A stretch of DNA of 10,464 bases from an uncultured bacterium (GCA_905215795.1 CAJMRV010000043.1:1-10464), one strand, 5' to 3'; positions 1 through 6,905 are shown, numbered from the stretch's first letter. Numbers and translations are program-made. Notes: generated by a model from the sequence alone, not told the origin.

Positions 1-27
1 ACTTAGACTAACTTTTGAGGGAAGTCA
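1..27 (-). mobile_element. Possible terminus of a second IS3-type element cutting orfB
   Basis: On the minus strand, reading leftwards from 27, the sequence starts TGACTTCCCTCAAAAGTTAG. The 5'-TG, the C/T-rich block and the following CAAAAGTTAG resemble terminal repeats of IS150-group elements (recollection of the family, not a search). It begins exactly where the orfB frame stops making family sense. Only 27 bases are visible, so this is a hypothesis; a simple deletion or frameshift is the alternative. Confidence 0.3.
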
Positions 28-618
28 CGCTTACACAAAATTTCTTACAGTCCCTTTTGTTGAGCTTCCTGAGCGTTTTCAGCGCCAAATTCAGGTCTTG
101 GCAGATACTCATCTCGCAAACGACGACTTCCCTCGTGCACAAGTCGATGACAGGCGATACATACAGCCAGCCCTCCTTGACGGGTATGTACGTCACGTCG
201 GTCACAAAAGCCGTTCTTGGTTTCGGCTGCTCAAACTTTCGATCCAGTACGTTCTCCAAAACAGTGCCGTCCGAAAGTTGTCCCTTCTTGCAGTGGACTC
301 GATAGGTACAAGCGCGTCTCACCACAGCCTGACAGCCGATTTCCCGCATTACGCGAGCGACTTGATTGTGTCCAGGCTTGCGTTCATGTCCGTCCTCCTT
401 GAGGGCGGCAGTCATCCTCAGGATTCCGTATCGTCCGTCATGAGCCGCTTGGATACGCTTGATGCGATCGCCGAGCTCCTGATCTTTTCGCACTCTCGAT
501 CCAGACTGTCCAAGACGTCGATAATAGGAGCACCTTGCAACTTTAAAAACATCGCAGGACTTGGTAAGGGGTAGCCCCGCTTGATGTGACCGAGTAACCG
601 CTTCGTCAAAAAGGACAA
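8..618 (-). pseudogene. IS3-family transposase orfB, truncated DDE integrase
   Basis: This is the catalytic half of an IS3 transposase, which normally acts as an OrfAB fusion. The frame is open from the frameshift site at 619-625 and has no ATG in its upstream part; the first usable start is a GTG at 493, so frameshifting is the likely way it is expressed. The N-terminal part contains VARCSYYRR and then KRIQAAHDGRYGILRMTAAL, the usual OrfB HTH_21-like start. The rve core begins near PRTAFVTDVTYIPV, whose D is the first catalytic residue, followed by VIDLCTREVV. After about 55 more residues the HSDxG motif with the second D should appear; instead the frame ends KKFCVSVTSLKS and a stop, and the glutamate region is absent. 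The protein should be catalytically dead. All three minus-strand frames contain stops in positions 1-45. Calling it a pseudogene is an inference from the missing DDE residues. Confidence 0.75.
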
Positions 619-1137
619 CTTTTTTTTTGAGCCCTCTGTTCCGCCAAGATTGTTGTCGATTGATTCAAGAAGACTTCTGAAAGCAATCTGTTGTTGACGA
701 ATCATTTTGTGAGAAGCCTCAAGATCCATGGGCAATTCAGCGTCGGGATCCATGAGAGCGGATTTAATTTTTCGATTGGGCATGGCCTTGTCCTGTGTCG
801 CAACACGGTGTCTGAGGGAAGGATGGCCATAGTTTGCCATATTCAAAACATACTGCCTAACCGAAGAGGGGCTGACGCCCCACGTCTTGGCCACAACGTG
901 ATATGACTTAAATTCCAAATAGTCTTTAACGATTTCGATGCGTTCCGCCATGGAGGTTTTTCTTCTCCAAGAGGGATCAAGCCATCTTAGGTCGTTTATG
1001 TCAAACAAGCTCATCCAACGCCATACGACCATTCGATCGATTCCCAACTTCTTCGCTACGCTTTCGAAGCGGAATCCTCTAGTAAAAAGCTCCAATGCTT
1101 TCTTTCGTAATTCAGCTGATGCCTTCTTTTGCTTCAT
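418..1137 (-). CDS. IS3-family transposase OrfA, DNA-binding helix-turn-helix protein
   Basis: OrfA of IS3/IS150 elements binds the terminal repeats and supplies the N-terminus of the OrfAB transposase. From the chosen ATG at 1137 the product is 239 aa. It has two tandem helix-turn-helix units of the IS150 InsJ type: about residues 6-45 (ELRKKALELFTRGF...VAKKLGIDRMVVWRW) and about 58-100 (AERIEIVKDYLEF...VAKTWGVSPSSVRQYV). A helical segment, DLEASHKMIRQQQIAFRSLLE, follows. A GTG at 1164 would add nine residues but lies inside the terminal hairpin, so the ATG with GGGGA seven bases upstream is preferred. An A9G run at 619-628 encodes SKKK and is a frameshift site into orfB. The last 66 codons overlap the orfB frame and look like read-through rather than conserved OrfA. 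The frame is intact, so this repressor/binding half may still be made. Confidence 0.85.
   Translation of the reverse strand: MKQKKASAELRKKALELFTRGFRFESVAKKLGIDRMVVWRWMSLFDINDLRWLDPSWRRKTSMAERIEIVKDYLEFKSYHVVAKTWGVSPSSVRQYVLNMANYGHPSLRHRVATQDKAMPNRKIKSALMDPDAELPMDLEASHKMIRQQQIAFRSLLESIDNNLGGTEGSKKKLSFLTKRLLGHIKRGYPLPSPAMFLKLQGAPIIDVLDSLDRECEKIRSSAIASSVSKRLMTDDTES
619..625 (-). promoter_or_regulatory. Programmed -1 frameshift site A AAA AAG joining orfA and orfB
   Basis: On the minus strand a run of nine A followed by G lies in the orfA frame as TCA AAA AAA AAG. It therefore contains the heptamer A AAA AAG in correct phase for a -1 slip, the classic signal of IS3-family elements. The orfB frame is in the -1 register and is open without a stop from here to position 8. 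It has no ATG between the slip site and 493, and the residues read right after the slip run into recognisable OrfB sequence. A short GGGG-CTA-CCCC hairpin (568-578) lies about 40 bases downstream; its role as stimulator is uncertain. Confidence 0.7.
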
Positions 1138-1144
1138 AAAACTA

Positions 1145-1174
1145 TCCCCAGAAAGTTGTCTCACTTTCTGGGGA
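1145..1174 (-). repeat. Perfect 12-bp inverted repeat in the IS 5' end, next to the orfA start
   Basis: Arms 1145-1156 (TCCCCAGAAAGT) and 1163-1174 (ACTTTCTGGGGA) are perfectly complementary around a 6-base loop. The outer arm is part of the likely IS terminal repeat. The inner arm contains the GGGGA that serves as the orfA ribosome binding site, seven bases before the ATG at 1137. In RNA entering from rimO the hairpin would hide that site; after the stem comes TAGTTTT, so weak termination is also possible. Confidence 0.8.
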
Positions 1175-1268
1175 CAGTTCAGACTGCACCGCGGTTATTT
1201 TTTCATCAGGTCGTGAAGCCGCCCTCCGGGAGACACCGTCCCCGGGAAGCGTCCTCACGCTCCGGGCA

Positions 1269-2645
1269 TCACTTGGAGGGGTTCGCCTTCCTGAAGGCCT
1301 CCTCGTCGACCGGTTCAGCCACGAGGTCGTACTCTTCGCTCCCCGTGACGCGCACGTCGATGATGTCGCCCGGCTCGTAGTGCTGGAGCGTCTCGACGTA
1401 GCACTTGCCGTCGATGTCGGGGGCGTCCGCCTTGGTGCGGGCCACCGCGAGGCCGTTCTCGTCGTCCATCTCGTCGACGATCACGCTCTGGACGGTGCCC
1501 ACCTTGGCGGCGAGCTTTTCGGCGGAGATTTCCGCCTGGACGGCCATGAAGCGCGCACGACGTTCCTCACGGACTTCATCGGGGAGCGCGCCGGGGAGTT
1601 CGTTCGCCTGGGCGCCCTCAACGGGGGAGTAGGCGAAGCAGCCCACGCGGTCCAGACGGGCCTCGCGCAGGAAGTCGAGCAGGTACTCGAATTCGGCCTC
1701 GGTCTCGCCGGGGAAGCCCGCGATGAAGGTCGAGCGGATGGTGATGTCGGGGCAGACGCTCCTCCACGCGGCGATCCTCTCGAGGTTCTTCTCGGCGGAG
1801 GCGGGACGCTTCATCGCCTTCAGGACGCGCGGATGGGCGTGCTGGAACGGGACGTCGAGATAGGGGAGGATCGAGCCCTCCGCCATCAGTTCGACCACCT
1901 CGTCGACATGGGGGTACGGATAGACGTAGTGCAGACGCGTCCACAGACCCAGGCGGCCGAGTTCACGGCAGAGGTCGATGAAGCGGGTCTTCACGGGGCG
2001 TCCGTTCACGAACTGGATCGAATAGCGGCTGTCCACGCCGTAGGCGGCGGTGTCCTGGCTGATCACGAGGAGTTCCTTCACGCCCGCGGCCTTGAGGTTC
2101 TCGGCCTCGGTCACCACGCTCGCGATCGAGCGGGAGACGAGCTGGCCCCTCAGGTTCGGGATGATGCAGAAGGAGCAGTGGTGGTTGCAGCCCTCGCTCA
2201 CCTTCAGGTAGGCGTAGTGCTTGGGCGTCAGACGCACACCCGCCGCGGGGACGAGCGAGTCCCAGGGGTCGTGCGGCGCCGGCAGATGGGCCTCGACCAT
2301 GGCGAGGACCTCATCGGTGGAGTCCGGACCGGCCACGCCGAGCACCTTCGGGAGGCGGTTCATGACGTAGTTGGAGCCGTCGTCCTCGAAGCGTCCGCCC
2401 AGACAGCCGCAGACGATCACGCGGCCGTTCTCCCGGAGCGCCTCCGAAATCGCCTGGAGGCTCTCGGCGACGGCCTCGTCGATGAACCCGCAGGTGTTGA
2501 CGATGACGAGGTCGGCGTCCCTGTAGGTCGAGCCGATGCGGTAGCCGCGGGCGCGGAGCTCCGTGACGATGCGCTCGGTGTCGACGAGGGCCTTGGGGCA
2601 GCCGAGGGAAACAAAACCAACGACGGGGATTCGGGTCGGGGTCAC
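1269..2645 (-). CDS. rimO: RimO, ribosomal protein S12 (uS12) methylthiotransferase
   Basis: RimO is a cytoplasmic radical-SAM enzyme that adds a methylthio group to the beta carbon of a conserved aspartate of ribosomal protein S12 using two iron-sulfur clusters. The N-terminal UPF0004 domain begins [16 protein letters not shown], a RimO rather than MiaB signature, with cluster cysteines at about residues 16, 52 and 81 (SLGC, NTC, CGC). The radical-SAM motif CNHHCSFC gives cysteines 153, 157 and 160. A TRAM RNA-binding domain occupies the last 65 or so residues. I chose the GTG at 2645 (458 aa) because GGAG lies nine bases upstream; a TTG at 2666 would add seven residues but has no ribosome binding site. 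It is separated from the upstream pgeF by a terminator, so it probably has its own promoter. An IS lies just beyond its 3' end in the same orientation, so read-through into the IS is possible. Length is normal for the family. Confidence 0.96.
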   Translation of the reverse strand: MTPTRIPVVGFVSLGCPKALVDTERIVTELRARGYRIGSTYRDADLVIVNTCGFIDEAVAESLQAISEALRENGRVIVCGCLGGRFEDDGSNYVMNRLPKVLGVAGPDSTDEVLAMVEAHLPAPHDPWDSLVPAAGVRLTPKHYAYLKVSEGCNHHCSFCIIPNLRGQLVSRSIASVVTEAENLKAAGVKELLVISQDTAAYGVDSRYSIQFVNGRPVKTRFIDLCRELGRLGLWTRLHYVYPYPHVDEVVELMAEGSILPYLDVPFQHAHPRVLKAMKRPASAEKNLERIAAWRSVCPDITIRSTFIAGFPGETEAEFEYLLDFLREARLDRVGCFAYSPVEGAQANELPGALPDEVREERRARFMAVQAEISAEKLAAKVGTVQSVIVDEMDDENGLAVARTKADAPDIDGKCYVETLQHYEPGDIIDVRVTGSEEYDLVAEPVDEEAFRKANPSK

Positions 2646-2689
2646 GCTTGTTATCTCCAGAATCAATGGGGGTGGAAATGCCGGGGCGG

Positions 2690-2726
2690 AGAAAGAGAAA
2701 AAACGTCCGGTTCGCCCCGGACGTTT
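2690..2726 (-). terminator. Rho-independent terminator after pgeF
   Basis: A perfect 10-bp stem (2701-2710 with 2717-2726, AAACGTCCGG and CCGGACGTTT) closes a 6-base loop TTCGCC. On the minus strand it is followed by a T-rich tract (T6, then CTCTTTCTC). It lies 100 bp after the pgeF stop and 56 bp before the rimO start. It most likely ends rluD-pgeF transcription; an attenuator role for rimO is an alternative. Confidence 0.8.
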
Positions 2727-2826
2727 CCCTTCTCCTGCCGATGGGGGTTGATTTTACACGCACCCCGCAGCCAGCGTGTGCCGGAGGCCGGGATTTTCAC
2801 CCCGCGCCCCGCGGTCGTGATCGGGC

Positions 2827-3660
2827 TCACTCGGCCTTGGCGGCCTCGGGTTCGATCCAGATGAAGGCGCCGTGGCGGCCCGATTGGGCGCCGTCGCGGC
2901 GGAAGCTGTAGCAGCGCTTCGCGTCCGAGGCGGTCGAGATGTCGACGCCGTAGACGGAGTTGACGCCCACGCCGAGGTCGTGGAGGCGCTTGACGGCGAG
3001 GGCCTTCAGGTTGCAGAAGAGCTTGCCCGTCACTTCGTCGCGCTTGAACGTGCGCCCGTCGTTCTCGACAAGCGAGGGGTCGGCGGCCTTGAAGGCGTCG
3101 AACACGTCGTCGCCCACTTCGAAGTCCTCCGGACCGATGTGCGGGCCGAACCAGGCGAGGATGCCCTCGCTCTCAGGGGCGAGTTCGCGCATCTTCGCGA
3201 CGGCCGCTTCCAGGACGCCCGAGGCGAGGCCGCGCCAGCCCGCGTGGGCGGTGGCCACGACGGTGCCCTCCTTGTTGGTGAGGAGCACCGGGAGGCAGTC
3301 GGCAACGAGCACCGAGCAGACGACGCCCGGACGGTCGGTCACCTCGACGTCGGCCTCGGTCACGTCGGAGACGGCCGACTCATCGGGGAGCACGAGCACG
3401 TCCGTGCCGTGGACCTGCTTCATGAAGACCGGCTCCGAGGGGAGCATGTCCCTTAAGATGGAGCGGTTCATGCGCACGCACCCGGCGTTGTCGCCGACGT
3501 GCGTGGCGAGGTTGAAGCCCATGATCCCGTCCGCATTGCCCCAGGGGCCGCTCGAGACGCCGCCGTCGCGCAGCGTGAAGAAGGCCTTCACGTTGGCGGG
3601 CGCCGCCTCCGACCACTGCGGGGTCAGGCATTCGAGTTCGGGTTTGAAGAGTTCAGCCAT
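2827..3660 (-). CDS. pgeF: PgeF/YfiH peptidoglycan editing factor (DUF152, laccase-domain family)
   Basis: PgeF (YfiH) in E. coli corrects peptidoglycan precursors in which L-serine was wrongly added by MurC; relatives of the same fold act as purine nucleoside phosphorylases or adenosine deaminases. From the ATG at 3660 the protein has 277 aa. The expected metal-binding set is visible: His84 in KQVHGTD, Cys122 in VADCLPV, His139 in AHAGWRG. The conserved GPHIGPEDFEVGDDV and the C-terminal CYSFRRDGAQSGR follow. The spacing between these three residues matches the family. The start is fixed by GAGGT upstream and by the 8-nt overlap with the end of rluD (ATGGCTGA), which suggests translational coupling; a longer frame to 3720 would lie in rluD and has no support. 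Gene order rluD-pgeF matches E. coli rluD-yfiH. The family is certain; the main substrate in this organism is inferred. Confidence 0.92.
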   Translation of the reverse strand: MAELFKPELECLTPQWSEAAPANVKAFFTLRDGGVSSGPWGNADGIMGFNLATHVGDNAGCVRMNRSILRDMLPSEPVFMKQVHGTDVLVLPDESAVSDVTEADVEVTDRPGVVCSVLVADCLPVLLTNKEGTVVATAHAGWRGLASGVLEAAVAKMRELAPESEGILAWFGPHIGPEDFEVGDDVFDAFKAADPSLVENDGRTFKRDEVTGKLFCNLKALAVKRLHDLGVGVNSVYGVDISTASDAKRCYSFRRDGAQSGRHGAFIWIEPEAAKAE

Positions 3661-4732
3661 GGTATACCTCACGTTCAAAGACATCGACCAGCTGGTCCAC
3701 GGGGCCGAAGTCCAAAGCATTCATCAATTCGATCATGTCCTCCTGGGGCGGAACGAACCATTCCATCTCCTCCCCGGTGGACGGGTGCACGAGCCCCAGG
3801 CGCGAGGCGTGGAGCGCCTGGCGGTGGAAGTCGAGCAGGTTCTCGACCTTGACCATCACGCCGGGGGCGCGCCCGCGGTAGAGCTGGTCGCCGATCAAGG
3901 GCAGGTCCTCGCCCGTCAGGTGGACGCGGATCTGGTGGGTGCGGCCCGTATCGAGGCGGCAGGCCACCCAGGAGACGGGCAGGCCGTCGATCTCGCTCCA
4001 GCCCACGGTGCGTGCGCGGGTGCGGGCCGGACGGGCCTTCACGCCGAGCGAGCCCGGGAAGCCCTTGAAGCGGATCCTCGAGTGCGGGTCGCGGGCGAGC
4101 GGGACGTCGACGATGAACTCGACGGCGGCCGTGCCCACGGTGAGCGCCCAGTACTCGCGCTTGACGGTGCGTTCCTGGAGCTGGGCGACGAGGTTCTTCT
4201 GCGCCGCGAGCGTGCGGGCGACCACCATCAGGCCGGTCGTGTCGCGGTCGAGACGGTGGACGATGCCGGCGCGCGGCACGTCGAAGAGGTCGGGGAAGCG
4301 GGCGAGAAGACCGTTCATCAGGGTGCCCGAGGGGTTGCCGGCGCCCGGGTGGACGACGAGGCCCGAGGGCTTGTTGACGACGATGATGTCGTCGTCCTCG
4401 TAGACCACCTCGAACTCGACGTCGTCCTCGGCGACGAGTTCGAACTCGTCGGCCATGCGGGGTTCCTCGAGGAGTTCGATCTCATCGCCCTCGGTGACCT
4501 TCTGACGCGTCTTCTGCGCCACCTCGCCGTTGACGAGGACGGAGCCCTCCTCGATGAGCTTCTGGAGGCTCGCACGGCTCACCTCCGGCATGAGCGCGGA
4601 GAGGACCTTGTCTAGTCGTTCTCCCCAGAACCCCTCGACGGTGAAACTTGGTAAAGTGTCACCATCGGACTCCTGACCGACGTCCTCGGACTCGGTATAA
4701 TTTGAAGATAATTTTTCCCAACTCATCGTCAT
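3653..4732 (-). CDS. rluD: RluD, 23S rRNA pseudouridine synthase
   Basis: RluD makes pseudouridines in helix 69 of 23S rRNA (E. coli positions 1911, 1915, 1917), needed for normal subunit joining. With the ATG at 4732 it has 359 aa. An S4 RNA-binding domain (about residues 37-88, from RLDKVLSALMPEVSRASLQ to VNGEVAQKTRQKV) precedes the RluA-type catalytic domain. The catalytic aspartate lies at about residue 162 in GIVHRLDRDTTGLMVVA. Further family motifs are NKPSGLVVHPG (about 120-130) and LDTGRTHQIRVHL. About 36 acidic, unconserved residues precede the S4 domain, slightly more than in E. coli (326 aa). Start choice: ATGs at 4732 and 4726 are the only ones near; AAAGGA lies 12 bases before 4732, so this is favoured weakly. 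A much longer frame to 4918 would be antisense to the bamD signal peptide and is rejected. pgeF overlaps its end by 8 nt. RluD rather than RluC/RluA is supported by the bamD/pgeF neighbourhood. Confidence 0.92.
   Translation of the reverse strand: MTMSWEKLSSNYTESEDVGQESDGDTLPSFTVEGFWGERLDKVLSALMPEVSRASLQKLIEEGSVLVNGEVAQKTRQKVTEGDEIELLEEPRMADEFELVAEDDVEFEVVYEDDDIIVVNKPSGLVVHPGAGNPSGTLMNGLLARFPDLFDVPRAGIVHRLDRDTTGLMVVARTLAAQKNLVAQLQERTVKREYWALTVGTAAVEFIVDVPLARDPHSRIRFKGFPGSLGVKARPARTRARTVGWSEIDGLPVSWVACRLDTGRTHQIRVHLTGEDLPLIGDQLYRGRAPGVMVKVENLLDFHRQALHASRLGLVHPSTGEEMEWFVPPQEDMIELMNALDFGPVDQLVDVFEREVYHG
4673..4701 (+). promoter_or_regulatory. Sigma-70-type promoter of bamD, inside rluD
   Basis: A perfect -10 box TATAAT at 4696-4701 is preceded, after exactly 17 bases, by CTGACC at 4673-4678, which matches TTGACA at four of six positions. 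The predicted transcript would start near 4708, leaving a leader of about 23 bases before the bamD ATG at 4731. The promoter lies wholly within the first codons of rluD on the other strand. Confidence 0.7.
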
Positions 4733-5501
4733 GAAATTCAATTTTCCTTTAAAGCGACTTGCATCGCGTGCTCTTTGCATTGCTGCGCTCACGTTGGCGA
4801 CCACTTCGTGTTCCTGGCTCAGCAATCTCGACAAGGACAAGACCATGGACTGGTCGGCCCAGAAATTATACAAGGAGGCCCGTGCCGCCCTTGACGACAG
4901 CAATTGGAGCGACGCCAAGAATTATTACACCAAACTCGAGGCGAGGTATCCCTTCGGGACCTACGCCCAGCAGGCCCAGGTCGACCTGATCTACGTGTAC
5001 TGGAAGGACGGTGACGCCGCCCAGGCCGTGGCCGAGGCGGACCGCTTCCTGCAGAGCTATCCGAACAACCCCAACTGCGACTACGTCCTCTACATGAAGG
5101 CGCTGTCGATCCTCAACGAGCAGAAGGGCATGTTCGCCTTCCTGAGCGCCGAGGACGCCTCCCAGCGTGACGCCGAGGCGGCACGCCGCGCCTTCGAGAC
5201 GCTCAAGGCCCTCGTGGTGCGCTACCCGGAGAGCCGTTTCGCCCCCGAAGCGCGCCGCCGCATGAACGAACTCGTGATCGCGCAGGCCAAGCACGAGCTC
5301 CAGACGGCTCAATACTACTATAAGCGGCACGCCTACGTGGCCGCGATCGACCGCGCCCAGCGCGTGGTGCGCGAGTTCCAGAACACGCCGATGAGGGACG
5401 ACGCGCTGTTCCTGATCCGCGACAGCTACCGCGCCCTCAAACTCGACGGCCTCGAGCACGACGTCCAGCGCATCATCGACCTGAACAAATCGAAACAGTA
5501 A
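4731..5501 (+). CDS. bamD: BamD, outer membrane protein assembly lipoprotein
   Basis: BamD (formerly ComL/YfiO) is an essential periplasmic lipoprotein of the BAM complex, which folds beta-barrel proteins into the outer membrane together with BamA. The 256-aa product starts with a basic, hydrophobic signal (MKFNFPLKRLASRALCIAALTL) ending in the lipobox LATTSC, with Cys27 the lipidated residue; the -3 Thr is slightly unusual. The mature part is a TPR array typical of BamD: KLYKEARAALDDSNWSDAK and YYTKLEARYPFG (about 45-75), DAAQAVAEADRFLQSYP, YPESRFAPEARRRM and YVAAIDRAQRVVREFQNTP. Length agrees with the family (E. coli 245 aa). No Shine-Dalgarno sequence is visible before the ATG; the leader is A/T- and pyrimidine-rich. 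The start is nevertheless secure because the signal peptide begins there. It diverges from rluD-pgeF as in E. coli. Confidence 0.95.
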   Translation: MKFNFPLKRLASRALCIAALTLATTSCSWLSNLDKDKTMDWSAQKLYKEARAALDDSNWSDAKNYYTKLEARYPFGTYAQQAQVDLIYVYWKDGDAAQAVAEADRFLQSYPNNPNCDYVLYMKALSILNEQKGMFAFLSAEDASQRDAEAARRAFETLKALVVRYPESRFAPEARRRMNELVIAQAKHELQTAQYYYKRHAYVAAIDRAQRVVREFQNTPMRDDALFLIRDSYRALKLDGLEHDVQRIIDLNKSKQ

Positions 5502-5544
5502 TGGGAATGCACTTCCGCTAGAATCGGAAGCACGTTCTCAATCG

Positions 5545-5584
5545 ACGGGGAGTCCTCTGACAACGGAGCGCTCCCCGTTTTTTT
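5545..5584 (+). terminator. Rho-independent terminator after bamD
   Basis: An 8-bp stem, ACGGGGAG at 5545-5552 with CTCCCCGT at 5571-5578, closes an 18-base loop in which TCC/GGA can pair further. It is followed directly by seven T (5578-5584). It ends 83 bases after the bamD stop. A TAGAAT hexamer at 5519-5524 lies just upstream but has no recognisable -35 partner. Confidence 0.82.
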
Positions 5585-5639
5585 CACCGGGCCGCGCGGC
5601 AGGGACCGCGCCCCGCACCAGACAAAAAGGACAAGCCTC

Positions 5640-6815
5640 ATGAAAAAGCAACTCATCGCCGCGGCCGTCGTGGGCGCCATCGCCGGCGCCGGCTACCTCG
5701 GCCTCGTCCACACGGAGGGCGCCGCCTTCGACGCCGCCTTCAACGACGCCGTCGCCGACCTCGACGAACTCGCCCGCGCCAACATCTCGCCCAAGGCCTC
5801 CGTGAAGGGGGCGATCGTTGAGAAGTCGTTCTTCTCGCGGAAGGCCGAGATCACCTACGCCATGGGGAAGACGACGCTCAAGCTCCCCGTCGCCTCGAAG
5901 TTCGGCTGGGGCACCACGACGACCCTTCATCCACTCAACAATGAGGAGGTCACCAAGCTCCTCGCCGAAGAGGGCCACAAGCCGATCGAGGACACCCTCC
6001 TGATCAAAACGCCGCCCTTCTCCGACAAGATGAAGGTCCTCTGGACGATCAAGCCCTTCGACATGGAGAACGGCGACACGAAGCTCGCCTTCAACGGGTT
6101 CCGCCTCGAAGCTGACGCCTCCGGCGCCGACGGCGTCGTCGAAAAGTTCAAGTGGACGGTCTCCGACTTCCTGGTCGGCAACGGCTCCGAGAAGATCGCC
6201 TTCAAGCGCTTCTCGATGGACTCCACGGAAACCAAAATCAAGACGAAGGTCGAGGGCCTCGACATCGACCTCCCCTTCTCGGGTCTCGTCGGCGGTGCCG
6301 CGACGGTCGAATCCTCGGCCGAGCTCAAGACGGCCGGCAAGGACAAGGACAGCGACTTCCGCATGGACTTCGACGCCAAGGACATCACGATGATCAAGCA
6401 GCCCGTGCTCGACCGCTTCACGTTTGAAACGAAATGGAAGGTCGACGCCGAGGGCCTCGTGCGCGCCGCCCGCCTGATCGAGGAGGCGGAAAGCGAGAGG
6501 GCCGGCGACGAAGCGCTCGACCTCTTCATCAAGAGCATCAGGAAGATCGACGAGACGAAGGCCGTCTTCGAGACGAAGGGCGAGAAGACCACCTTCACGG
6601 CCACCGTGCCGAGCCTGCAACCCCTGCAGGTCAAGGGTGAGATGCTCCTCAATCCGAAGACCTTCGGGCACATCCCCGGGGCGGACCTCGTGATCGACCA
6701 GGCCATCCGTAACGACGGCTTCGTGAAGGCCGAGGGTGAGAAGGAGGTCTACAAGGCCGTGTTCGAAGCCGACGAGGCGACGAACTCGATCCTCCTGAAC
6801 GGGAAGCCCATCTGA
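5640..6815 (+). CDS. DUF945 / YdgA-like exported protein
   Basis: The function is not known with confidence. The 391-aa product starts with a single hydrophobic segment (residues 2-22, KKQLIAAAVVGAIAGAGYLGL) without a clear cleavage or lipobox site, so it is probably anchored in the inner membrane with the rest in the periplasm. The remainder is rich in Lys, Asp, Thr and alternating hydrophobic residues, as in beta-strand-rich proteins. The layout of N-terminal anchor, long soluble body and a C-terminus ending in LNGKPI resembles DUF945/YdgA proteins, which end in a similar NGKP motif. This family call is by eye only. AAGGA lies eight bases before the ATG, a good ribosome binding site. The gene stands alone between two terminator hairpins. 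No catalytic motif is visible. Confidence 0.62.
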   Translation: MKKQLIAAAVVGAIAGAGYLGLVHTEGAAFDAAFNDAVADLDELARANISPKASVKGAIVEKSFFSRKAEITYAMGKTTLKLPVASKFGWGTTTTLHPLNNEEVTKLLAEEGHKPIEDTLLIKTPPFSDKMKVLWTIKPFDMENGDTKLAFNGFRLEADASGADGVVEKFKWTVSDFLVGNGSEKIAFKRFSMDSTETKIKTKVEGLDIDLPFSGLVGGAATVESSAELKTAGKDKDSDFRMDFDAKDITMIKQPVLDRFTFETKWKVDAEGLVRAARLIEEAESERAGDEALDLFIKSIRKIDETKAVFETKGEKTTFTATVPSLQPLQVKGEMLLNPKTFGHIPGADLVIDQAIRNDGFVKAEGEKEVYKAVFEADEATNSILLNGKPI

Positions 6816-6867
6816 GCTTCTCCAACACCCTGAAGGAATCCCCCGAATCCCCTCATGAATGACGACG

Positions 6868-6905
6868 ACGCCCCCGCATGGATCATCCTGCGGGGGCGTT
6901 CTTGA
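6868..6905 (+). terminator. Terminator hairpin after the DUF945-like gene
   Basis: A perfect 11-bp GC-rich stem (6868-6878 with 6889-6899, ACGCCCCCGCA and TGCGGGGGCGT) closes a 10-base loop and is followed by TTCTTGATT. The T tract is short but the stem is very stable. It lies 53 bases after the upstream stop, between convergent genes; on the minus strand no T run follows the stem, so it should act mainly on plus-strand transcripts. Confidence 0.75.

Larger units (their letters stand above)
27..1181 (-). mobile_element. IS3-family (IS150-like) insertion sequence, 3' part missing
   Basis: The segment encodes an IS3-type orfA and an overlapping orfB in the -1 frame, and is clearly richer in A+T than the rest of the window. 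Read on the minus strand, the 5' end is most likely at 1181: TGAACTGTCCCCAGAAAGT begins with TG and resembles the C-run terminal repeats of IS3/IS150 elements (family knowledge). It sits 88 bp beyond the rimO stop. The other end is not present: orfB loses its reading frame just where the second catalytic aspartate is expected (near position 27), so the element is interrupted or truncated. Target-site duplications cannot be checked because only one end is in the window. The element is confident; the exact end points are inferred. Confidence 0.8.

Noticed and set aside
484..493. A-A-A-A-G near 484-493 as the frameshift site for orfB
   Set aside because: It lies in the orfA/orfB overlap, but the much stronger A AAA AAG at 619-625 is in phase and would include the conserved OrfB N-terminus that is lost here.
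2646..2666. TTG start for rimO at 2666
   Set aside because: No ribosome binding site precedes it, whereas GGAG is placed nine bases before the GTG at 2645.
1380..2864. 494-codon open frame on the plus strand
   Set aside because: It is antisense to rimO, with repetitive His/Val/Gly/Asp-rich composition typical of a frame mirrored from a high-GC3 gene; no domain is recognisable.
2960..4615. 551-codon open frame on the plus strand
   Set aside because: Antisense to pgeF and rluD; low-complexity shadow composition with no family features.
4733..4918. Upstream extension of rluD to 4918
   Set aside because: It would be antisense to the bamD signal peptide, and the added residues have no resemblance to RluD N-termini.
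5538..6671. 377-codon open frame on the minus strand
   Set aside because: Antisense to the DUF945-like gene, which has a proper ribosome binding site, membrane anchor and terminator; the minus frame has none of these.
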